DNA from: Chryseobacterium sp. SORGH_AS_0447 | GTDB taxonomy: Bacteria > Bacteroidota > Bacteroidia > Flavobacteriales > Weeksellaceae | Assembly: GCF_030818695.1 (NCBI RefSeq) | Contig: NZ_JAUTAR010000001.1 | Location: 2,102,501 to 2,166,500, forward strand | Reading direction: 5' to 3' | Length of the DNA: 64,000 nucleotides | Shown here: one piece after another, positions 7,443 through 14,900 of the stretch | Position numbering within the stretch: the stretch's first letter is position 1 | Layout of the letters: each line of letters starts with the position of its first letter | The notes under the pieces: model-generated | Told to the model about the DNA's origin: nothing | The model's database searches: none | The model's input: the letters and a program-made list of their open reading frames with translations, nothing else | Position numbers and translations under genes: made by a program

Positions 7443-9473
7443 ATGAAATTCTTCAACGCCGGTACAAATTTCGAATCCGTTCTTAAAAAATACTTTTCTT
7501 TTAAGAATGAAACCCTTTCTTTGGATCCGCTCGCGGAACTTTTGGAAGGGATAAAGAACGCTGATTTTAAAGATGCGCTCAGCTTTTTCAGGAATAATCC
7601 GGAGATTACAGAACATTTTGCCTATTATCTGCATCACATTTTCGAAGGAAAGCCTTTCAACCTGTCTCTTACGGAAGCCAACATTCTGTCGGAAAATGCT
7701 TTTATTCCTGAATTAAAAAAGAGAATTCTAAATAAAATCTTACCGCCCGTCGTAAACGAAAATACGGTCTGGTACATGATCGACAACGTAAGCGTAAGGC
7801 CGCGAAGCGATCTGAAGTATTTTCACAACCTTCCGGAAGAGGAAATCAGCGAACTGTTCAGGCTGCTCCGAATTGATGACTTTATCACAGAACCGGAGGT
7901 GAAAAAGGAAATGCTGTTCTCAATGAACATTCTTTCCTGGCGGGTAACGGGAGCTGCGATGGAAGTGGAAGTAGTACGGATGGCTCCACAATACAGGAAT
8001 TTCGACAATCCGTTCCTGGCCTTGCAGAATGAGCTGGAAGGGCTTGCTGAAGAATTGGAAAAGAATCCTGAGCTGCAGCTTCATTCCAAAGACAGCCGGT
8101 ACAAGCAGATCAAAATTTATATTGAACAATGTCTTGAGTTCGTTAATATTTCCTTTAAAAACTCTTCTAAATACGGTATTTCAGGGAAAATTAACCAGTC
8201 GCTTATCAAGATCAGGCAGCAGATCCAGAGGATTTATGAGATTGTACAGCTGCTCGTTATTGATAAGCAAGAGGATGTCCTGATTAACTCCAAGCATTTA
8301 ATCTTTAATGTTTTAAGATATAAGTCGCATAAAAATAATATCTCGGATCTTATCAATGACAGCACGCGGCTGATTTCGCATTTAATTACCAACCATACGG
8401 CAGAAACCGGAACGCATTATATTACTTCCAACCGAAAAGAATACATGCGGATGTTCTACAAAGCCAGCGGTGGCGGAATCATCGTCGGGGCTTTATGTGT
8501 GCTTAAAATGCTGTACGGATATATTCCGGGAAGTGATTTTTCCCACGCATTCCTCTACTCAATGAACTATGCGATGGGCTTTGTGATGATTTACCTGATG
8601 GGCTTTACACTGGCTACGAAACAGCCTGCCATGACCGCTGCTACGATGACCAAAGTTCTATCAGAAGAAGTGAACATCAAAAGCAACAGCACCGAATTCG
8701 CGCACTTGGTATCGAAACTGTTCAGAAGTCAGTTTATCGCCTTCGTGGGAAACGTTCTTCTGTCTTTCCCGATTGCTTTACTCATCATTTACGGGCTGGA
8801 TGTGTTTTTTTCACAGAATCTCGCGGTGGAAAGGTCTGATAAATTATTGAGAGACCTGGATCCGTTTAAGTCAAAGGCTATTCTTCATGCCTGTATCGCC
8901 GGTTTTTACCTTTTCATATCAGGGATTATATCGGGAAATATCGGAAACAACTCTGTCTTTTACCAGATTCCTGAACGGATTTCGAAGAATCTTTCGATCC
9001 GGAGGTTATTCGGAAATAAATTTGCCAAAAATCTATCGAAATATTATGCTAAAAACTGGCCCGGAATTGTGTCTAATTTCTGGTTTGGGGTCTTTTTGGG
9101 CGCCACTGCTCCGATAGGACTATTCCTTGGATTGGATCTTGATATCCGTCACATTACTTTTGCGGCAGGAAATTTTGCTCTGGGACTTTACGGGAAGGAT
9201 TTTACCATTGATTCCTATACATTCTGTATCTCGCTGATTACGGTTTTCCTGATCGGGTTTTTCAACTTCCTGGTAAGTTTCAGCTTATCCATGTTCCTGG
9301 CTTTCCGTTCAAGGAAAATGAATTTGGGGCAGGTGAGTGAAATTTACAAAGGTATTTTCAGGTATTTTATCAAGAATCCGCTAAAGTTTTTCCTTCCTTT
9401 AAGATCGGGATTGGATCAAAAGACGGACGAGTTAATGAGCAGTACGGTTTCTACAAAATCTGAAGATCATTAG
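7443..9473 (+). CDS. Gcr-like 'site-specific recombinase' family membrane protein (SpecificRecomb)
   Basis: 676 residues. Matches the family named after Neisseria Gcr (PF10136) by layout and by the motif ATKQPAMTAAT near residue 390, preceded by a stretch where Tyr, Arg and Met recur (SNRKEYMRMFYKASGGGIIVG). The N-terminal 330 residues are soluble and helical. The C-terminal half has about six hydrophobic spans (for example GIIVGALCVLKMLYG, FIAFVGNVLLSFPIALLIIYG, SLITVFLIGFFNFLVSFSLS). It lacks any resolvase or tyrosine-recombinase active site, so the inherited 'recombinase' name is probably misleading; I would treat it as a membrane protein of unknown function. Followed by a clear hairpin terminator. 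Confidence 0.8.
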   Translation: MKFFNAGTNFESVLKKYFSFKNETLSLDPLAELLEGIKNADFKDALSFFRNNPEITEHFAYYLHHIFEGKPFNLSLTEANILSENAFIPELKKRILNKILPPVVNENTVWYMIDNVSVRPRSDLKYFHNLPEEEISELFRLLRIDDFITEPEVKKEMLFSMNILSWRVTGAAMEVEVVRMAPQYRNFDNPFLALQNELEGLAEELEKNPELQLHSKDSRYKQIKIYIEQCLEFVNISFKNSSKYGISGKINQSLIKIRQQIQRIYEIVQLLVIDKQEDVLINSKHLIFNVLRYKSHKNNISDLINDSTRLISHLITNHTAETGTHYITSNRKEYMRMFYKASGGGIIVGALCVLKMLYGYIPGSDFSHAFLYSMNYAMGFVMIYLMGFTLATKQPAMTAATMTKVLSEEVNIKSNSTEFAHLVSKLFRSQFIAFVGNVLLSFPIALLIIYGLDVFFSQNLAVERSDKLLRDLDPFKSKAILHACIAGFYLFISGIISGNIGNNSVFYQIPERISKNLSIRRLFGNKFAKNLSKYYAKNWPGIVSNFWFGVFLGATAPIGLFLGLDLDIRHITFAAGNFALGLYGKDFTIDSYTFCISLITVFLIGFFNFLVSFSLSMFLAFRSRKMNLGQVSEIYKGIFRYFIKNPLKFFLPLRSGLDQKTDELMSSTVSTKSEDH

Positions 9474-9482
9474 AATAAAAAA

Positions 9483-9506
9483 AAGCTGCATGTAAACTTG
9501 CAGCTT
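9483..9506. terminator. Hairpin terminator between convergent genes
   Basis: Arms AAGCTGCA (9483-9490) and TGCAGCTT (9499-9506) with an 8-base loop, flanked by an A-run upstream and T-rich sequence downstream. It can act in both directions, for the Gcr-like gene and for the minus-strand peptide gene ending at 9518. Confidence 0.8.
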
Positions 9507-9517
9507 GAATTTTTACA

Positions 9518-9688
9518 TTAGCTTTTTTCCAAACAATCCGGTAAAAAAGGACATTGTACTTTTGGTTCTGTCCACCATGCACATTCATTGGTGTTACAAT
9601 AATACACACAGCAGATACTGCCGGCACCTCCGTTGATCTGTTTTAAACTTTCTCTGGATAACTTTTTAGTGGAAAGTAATTTTTTCAT
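9518..9688 (-). CDS. Second GG-leader, cysteine-rich bacteriocin-like peptide precursor
   Basis: 56 codons plus stop, read by hand on the minus strand. Leader MKKLLSTKKLSRESLKQINGG has the same KKLSRE.L..I.GG pattern as the peptide at 4333-4512. The predicted core starts AGSICCVYYC and contains six cysteines, two adjacent Trp (CAWWTEPK) and ends CLEKS. No exporter gene lies next to it. The ATG is preceded by AT-rich sequence and the stop is followed by the shared hairpin at 9483-9506. Function unknown; being outside the tRNA-Arg region, it indicates the genome carries a dispersed family of such precursors. Confidence 0.82.
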   Translation of the reverse strand: MKKLLSTKKLSRESLKQINGGAGSICCVYYCNTNECAWWTEPKVQCPFLPDCLEKS

Positions 9689-9770
9689 GTTTATTGATTT
9701 GTTTAGTTAACAGATCAAATATAAATATTTTTCTCTACAATTAGAATTAATTTTTATGGATTTTAAATCT

Positions 9771-10064
9771 TTAAGAAATCTGAAGATCATTAAATTGATC
9801 CGCGCCGAATTTATCCTGGAATTTTTTCAGAAAAAAGCTTTTCCGCATTTGAAAATCATGCTTCAGAAGGGGAGAGTGTATTTTGATGATAACACATTTT
9901 TTTTCAATATTTACGCTTTCAATTTCACTGAAAAGGCTTTCGTCCAGATAATCTTCCAGGAAATCCTTGATTTCAAAAGCCAGAAGCTTATTCTCAAAAC
10001 CGTAGATCTTCGCAAAAGACCGTACCAGCTCCGAGGACTGGAATTCTCGTTTTTTCTTTTTCAT
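9771..10064 (-). CDS. DUF721 (DciA-like) protein
   Basis: 97 residues. Matches the DUF721 layout: helical N-terminus ending in a strand-rich part (CVIIKIHSPLLKHDF followed by RKSFFLKKFQDKFG), which is the conserved 'l.v.v.sp.l..eL...k..ll.kln' region. In many bacteria DUF721/DciA proteins load the replicative helicase. The gene sits two bases downstream of recF in the same orientation, a common arrangement that supports a role in DNA metabolism. Very basic N-terminus (KKKKR). No cofactor motif. Confidence 0.82.
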   Translation of the reverse strand: MKKKKREFQSSELVRSFAKIYGFENKLLAFEIKDFLEDYLDESLFSEIESVNIEKKCVIIKIHSPLLKHDFQMRKSFFLKKFQDKFGADQFNDLQIS

Positions 10065-10066
10065 TG

Positions 10067-11146
10067 TTAAATTTCAAAAATAATACTTTCCTCATTAATT
10101 CTTTTTACCACATTTTCCGTGCGCTCCCGGTGGGTATCGGTAATGAAAATCTGGCCGAAATTTTCCTGATTAACCAGCTCAATCAGCTGCGAAACGCGGG
10201 TGTCATCCAGCTTGTCGAAAATATCGTCCAGCAAAAGAATAGGCGTTTTTTTTGTCAGTTCTTTAATCAGGCTCATCTGGGCAAGCTTCAGGGAAACCAG
10301 AAACGATTTCTGCTGGCCCTGCGAACCGATTTTCTTGATGAGAACGCCATCCATTTCGAAAAGAAGGTCATCTTTGTGGATGCCTTTTGAAGTGTAGGTA
10401 AGCATTCGGTCCCTTTCCAGGCTTTCCTTTAGCAGATTTTCAAAAGAGCCGTCAAGAAGGTGCGACTCGTAGATCACCGAAACGGTTTCCTTGCCTCCTG
10501 AAATAATCTTGTAGAAATTTTTGACGATCGGGTTCAGCTTTTCGACAAAATCTTTTCTTTTATGAAAGATTTTTGTCCCGAACCGGATGATGGGATCATC
10601 GTATATTTCCAGCGAATCCTTATCCCAGGTTCTGTTCTTCGCAAAATATTTCAGCAGTGCATTTCTCTGCTGAACGGTTTTTTGGTACTGGATAAGATTA
10701 AATAAATACTCGGAATCTGTCTGCGAGATCATTGAATCCAGGAATTTTCGTCTGCTTTCCCCGGCATCTGAAATCAGATTAGAATCATAAGGCGAAATCA
10801 TTACGCTCGGGAGGTAACCGATATGATCGGCCATCCGGTCGTAACTTTTATCATTTTTTTTGATGATTTTCTTTGCTTCTTTCGGCTGTGAAATTTTAAT
10901 GATGTCTTCACGGTCATCGTTTAGGATTTCTGCTTCAACGGTAAAGAAATCTTCTTCATTTTTAATATTGTTGAGGTCGGTATTTCCCAAAAAGCTTTTC
11001 CCGACCGACAGGTAATGAAGTGCATCCAGAATATTGGTCTTTCCTACACCGTTATTTCCCACAAAACAATTGATCTGTGGCGAAAATTCGAATTTCTTTT
11101 CAGCGTGGTTCTTGAAATTGTACAGGGAAAGTTTCTTGATAATCAT
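10067..11146 (-). CDS. recF: DNA replication and repair protein RecF
   Basis: 359 residues. An SMC-like ATPase that, with RecO and RecR, loads RecA at single-strand gaps. Walker A is GNNGVGKT at residues 30-37, the ABC-type signature is in the segment GSQGQQKSFLVSLKLAQ near residue 265, and Walker B is PILLLDDIFDKLDD near residue 300, followed by the D-loop and ITDTHRER. Length is normal for the family. The N-terminal IIKKLSLYNFKNH is typical. recF starts three bases after the upstream UbiA-like gene ends and is followed after two bases by DUF721, so the three genes are probably one operon, with an extra -7 box just before recF. Confidence 0.96.
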   Translation of the reverse strand: MIIKKLSLYNFKNHAEKKFEFSPQINCFVGNNGVGKTNILDALHYLSVGKSFLGNTDLNNIKNEEDFFTVEAEILNDDREDIIKISQPKEAKKIIKKNDKSYDRMADHIGYLPSVMISPYDSNLISDAGESRRKFLDSMISQTDSEYLFNLIQYQKTVQQRNALLKYFAKNRTWDKDSLEIYDDPIIRFGTKIFHKRKDFVEKLNPIVKNFYKIISGGKETVSVIYESHLLDGSFENLLKESLERDRMLTYTSKGIHKDDLLFEMDGVLIKKIGSQGQQKSFLVSLKLAQMSLIKELTKKTPILLLDDIFDKLDDTRVSQLIELVNQENFGQIFITDTHRERTENVVKRINEESIIFEI

Positions 11147-11149
11147 TTG

Positions 11150-11905
11150 TCAAAAATACTTCATTATTACTAAAAATAAAAAAGGAAGTGCCGAACACGT
11201 CTCGACTCCGAATGAAAAATAGGAGTCACTGCGCTCATTCTCTGAAAAATAGATTAAAATATAAGTAACAATTCCCGATAGGAAAAAAGCCGTTGAGTAG
11301 GGCAGGTCAAGATAAAAAACTGAAAGCAGGCTGCTGATGAAGACCAATCCATAAGCCAGATACTTAGTATTCTGTACTCCGATAATTGTAGGAAATGTTT
11401 TTACCGTATCCACTTTCATGTCCCGGATATCAAAAGGCAGCACCAGGGCCGTAATAAAAAAAAAGCTGATTAAAAAAATCGGGATATCAAATTCCGGCAG
11501 GGTAAGCCAGCAATTCATCAGTCCCCAGACCAATCCTACGTAAAATACTTTCAGCAAAGGGATCTTGCGGATATACGCATCCAGGAAAAAACTGTTGTAC
11601 AGCAGGCCGAGGACCACGATAACAAACCATTTGACCAGCCGGATCCCGTTATGGTTATGTATTATTAAAAAGGCGCAGATAATCCCGGCTACGATATTTA
11701 AAATCAGGATTTTCGAAAAATGTCTCGTCTTCTGATATTTCGTATAAAGGTAACCGCTGAAATAAGTAATGAAAATAAGGAATACCGTAGGATACCGGAA
11801 TGTGTTTTGCTCCAGCATAAAAAATACCGAAAAAAGGGTTCCCGTTAAGGATACGTAAAACTGACTGTCGATAACGGATTTTTTCAGTACTTTTAAAGAA
11901 TTCAT
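11150..11905 (-). CDS. UbiA-like integral membrane protein
   Basis: 251 residues with about seven hydrophobic helices. The segment LPFDIRDMKVDTVKTFPTIIG, near residues 150-170, matches the second Asp-rich motif of UbiA-family prenyltransferases (DxxDxxxD, then a Thr-Pro stretch). The first motif (NDxxDxxxD) is not present where expected: the early cytoplasmic loop reads GYLYTKYQKTRHFSK. So it is either a divergent UbiA homologue with a different activity or an inactive member. Neighbours: leads the recF operon and is divergent from the alpha-2-macroglobulin gene with only 18 bases between start codons. Confidence 0.65.
   Translation of the reverse strand: MNSLKVLKKSVIDSQFYVSLTGTLFSVFFMLEQNTFRYPTVFLIFITYFSGYLYTKYQKTRHFSKILILNIVAGIICAFLIIHNHNGIRLVKWFVIVVLGLLYNSFFLDAYIRKIPLLKVFYVGLVWGLMNCWLTLPEFDIPIFLISFFFITALVLPFDIRDMKVDTVKTFPTIIGVQNTKYLAYGLVFISSLLSVFYLDLPYSTAFFLSGIVTYILIYFSENERSDSYFSFGVETCSALPFLFLVIMKYF
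11151..11158 (-). promoter_or_regulatory. -7 promoter box directly before recF
   Basis: On the minus strand TATTTTTG is followed by ACAA and the recF ATG. It overlaps the stop codon of the upstream gene. Predicted transcription would start at the ATG (leaderless). Confidence 0.5.
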
Positions 11906-11909
11906 TTAT

Positions 11910-11917
11910 CAAAAATA
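11910..11917 (-). promoter_or_regulatory. -7 promoter box directly before the UbiA-like gene
   Basis: On the minus strand TATTTTTG is followed by four bases and the ATG ending at 11905, the same layout as recF. It sits inside the 18-base gap to the divergent gene at 11924. Confidence 0.5.
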
Positions 11918-11923
11918 ACGCAT

Positions 11924-14900
11924 ATGAAAAGATTTTCCAAGATTTTTCTGTTGTTGCTTCTGCTGCTGAGCTATTCAGGTGCATTTGCACAGAAATACTA
12001 TGACGAGCAATGGAAAAAAGTGGCAGAAAATGCTAAAAAAGGGACATTTAAATCGAATCTCCCGATCGTTTTAGATATACAAAAACAGGCTATGAAAGAT
12101 AATAACCTTGTACAGCTGATCCAGTCTTTAAAAGAAGAATTCAGCATTGTAAACCGAAGCTCTGATGACGAAGGGAACAATGCGGTAAGCCGTCTTTTCG
12201 GAAAACTTCAGAATGTAGAAAAACAACTTGCTGGTGAAGAAAAAACCGTGTTCCAAGTACTGCTTAATAGTTTTTTTCTGGATTATTATCACGAACATTC
12301 TTGGGAAATCGATGGACGTACTAACATAAATTCCCAGGATATTTCGCAGATCGAGACCTGGAGCAAACTTGATTTTAAAAATTACCTGGATAAGAGTTAT
12401 GCAAATCTGAATGTGCAGAAATCTGCAATGAAGAAAATTCCTTTGAAGAAATACGAAAGGATATTTTCTTACAAAGAATACCTTTCTTATTTTCCGACCT
12501 TGCTGGATTGGTATCTGATCAAACAAACGGATTTTATTTCCGACTCCGATTTTTTTACTAAAAACGAACTGGAAGCCAACCGTACCAGGATTAATGCTGA
12601 TTTTGATGAATTGATTGCTCAGAATACAGGGAATTCTAAGTTGTATTTTATGCATCGTAAATTGCAGGCCAATTGTGATTTTAACCGATGCAAAAATAAG
12701 CTGGCTCAGCTTCAGGATCTTTTAAAATCGGATGTTGAAGGAGACTATAAAGTGATGGTCATCAATAATATTGTTGAGGAACTTATCAATGATAAAAAAG
12801 AAAAAGAGGCGCTTGTTTATATCAGCAAAGCAAAAGCCGAATATCCTAAATCGCCCTTTATTGATGCTATAAAAGGTCAGGAAAAACAGATTCTCAATCC
12901 TGTCTTGAATATAAAATATGAAAAACAGACACAGAGTACGAAACCGATTCATTTTGTGGCAGAATACAAAAATGTATCAGGTTTTTCCATTAATATCTAC
13001 GAAGTAAAAAACGACTTAACGGCATTTTTACAGTACACCCGGAATCCTTACGACAATGCATTTAAGAAAATCAAAAAAACGCTGATTAGAAAAGAAGTAT
13101 ATACATTAAATGATCCGAAAGATTTCAGGAATCACAAAACTGCCTTGGAAATAAAGCCTCTTCCTTCAGGAATATATGTGGCTGAATATTCTGTTGACGG
13201 CATTAAAGATGATGATACGGACAATCCGAGAGATTTGTATTTCCTGGTTTCGGATAACAGGATTATTTACCATACGAAGTCAGAAAGAGGACAACTTCCC
13301 GGTGAATTGAAGCTTGTAAACAGTGAAAACGGCAAACCTGTCATGAGTAAAAGTCTGACTTTCTATGAATTCGTAAATAATAAAGCACTCATAAAATCTG
13401 ATGGAAAAACCGATGAAAAAGGACTCTTTGGTCTTCCTGCTACAAATAATAAAGAATATTACAGGACTTTTCTTATCCGACTGCCTGAAACCAACGATTT
13501 CCAGATCATGGAAGTGTATGGCGAAAGAATTTCAGTTGGAATTACCGACAGTAAGGATAAAAAACAGAGCAGAGCCCAGATCTTTACAGACCGTGCCATT
13601 TATAGACCAGGTCAGACCGTTTATTTTAAAGTCATCAATATTCAGCGAGATAAGGAAGTAGAGGCTGTCGTTCCCGCTCTTACCCAAAAAATTACCCTTA
13701 CCGATGCTAATGGGCAGGAAGTATCTGCTCAGAATTTTACGACGAATGACTTTGGTTCGTACCACGGAAGCTTTGTTCTCCCGAAAGGTGGGCTGAACGG
13801 AAATTTTTTCCTGCGCACGGATACGAATGATGGTTATAAAAACATCCGGGTTGAAGAATATAAAAGGCCGAAGTTTGAAGTGGTTTTTGATCCGGTGAAA
13901 GATGAATACAGATATGGCCAGACTATTCAATTGAAAGGAAAAGCAATGATGTTCTCCGGAGTCGTACTGACTAACGCTACGGTACATTACGAAATAAAAA
14001 AGCAAAATATCCGCTGGAAATATTTCGGCTGGTATCCGCCGGGTGATTATGATAATGAAAACTCGATTCTTGGAGAAGTGAAGACCGATGAGAAAGGAGG
14101 ATTTGTAATTATGCTGGATCTTAAAAAAGATGAAAAGCTGGAAGGAATCCAGATCGATAATTACCGAATCAAAGCTTCAGTGACAGATATCAACGGAGAA
14201 ACACAAACCGCTGATACGGAACTGAAAGTGTCTTCGGTCTCCCATTATATTCAGGCAGAAGAAATTAAAAACGTCTTTTCCGGAGAACCTGTGAAAGTAA
14301 AAGTTGAAACCAAAAATTACAATGAACAGAATCTTAAAAAATCCTACAAGGTGAAGCTTTCAAAATTTGAAGTACCCGACAGGATTTTCAGGGATAATTT
14401 TAAATCAGAAGTTCAGGACTTGCCTGAGTTTTCAAAAGAAGAATTCATCAGCAGATTTCCTCATGATCTTTACGACAAAACTGAGGAACCCGCAAATTCT
14501 AAAGTTTCATCAGTAATTCTGAACGATGCCGTACGTCAGGAAGAAGCCCTCGATCTTGGCAAACTAGAAGCCGGAACCTATAAATTAGAATTGTATAACA
14601 TTGAAGGCCGTGACACCATAAAAGCAGTTCAGAATTTCAGCGTATGGAATAAAAATTCCTTGCCGGATTCCCAGAAAACATTTCTGACGGTTGTGCAGCC
14701 TGAAAAAGAATTTGTAAGGGGAGAAAAGGCCTTATTCCATATTTATTCTTCAATACCTGATGTCCTGCTGAATGTTTTTATTCAGGACGGTTCGGGAAAA
14801 ACTATTTCTGAAGTTCATCATTTTAAAAATGGAATTCTTGAATATGTAACCGCTGTTCCCAAAGATAAAAATGTGCTGGCCCTGAACATACAATTTCAGG

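Noticed and set aside
7443..9473. A mobile-element integrase, because of the family name
   Set aside because: No resolvase or tyrosine-recombinase residues, several membrane spans, no flanking repeats or tRNA.
9756..10390. Two plus-strand frames opposite DUF721 and recF
   Set aside because: Both lie antisense to a conserved operon with full motifs.
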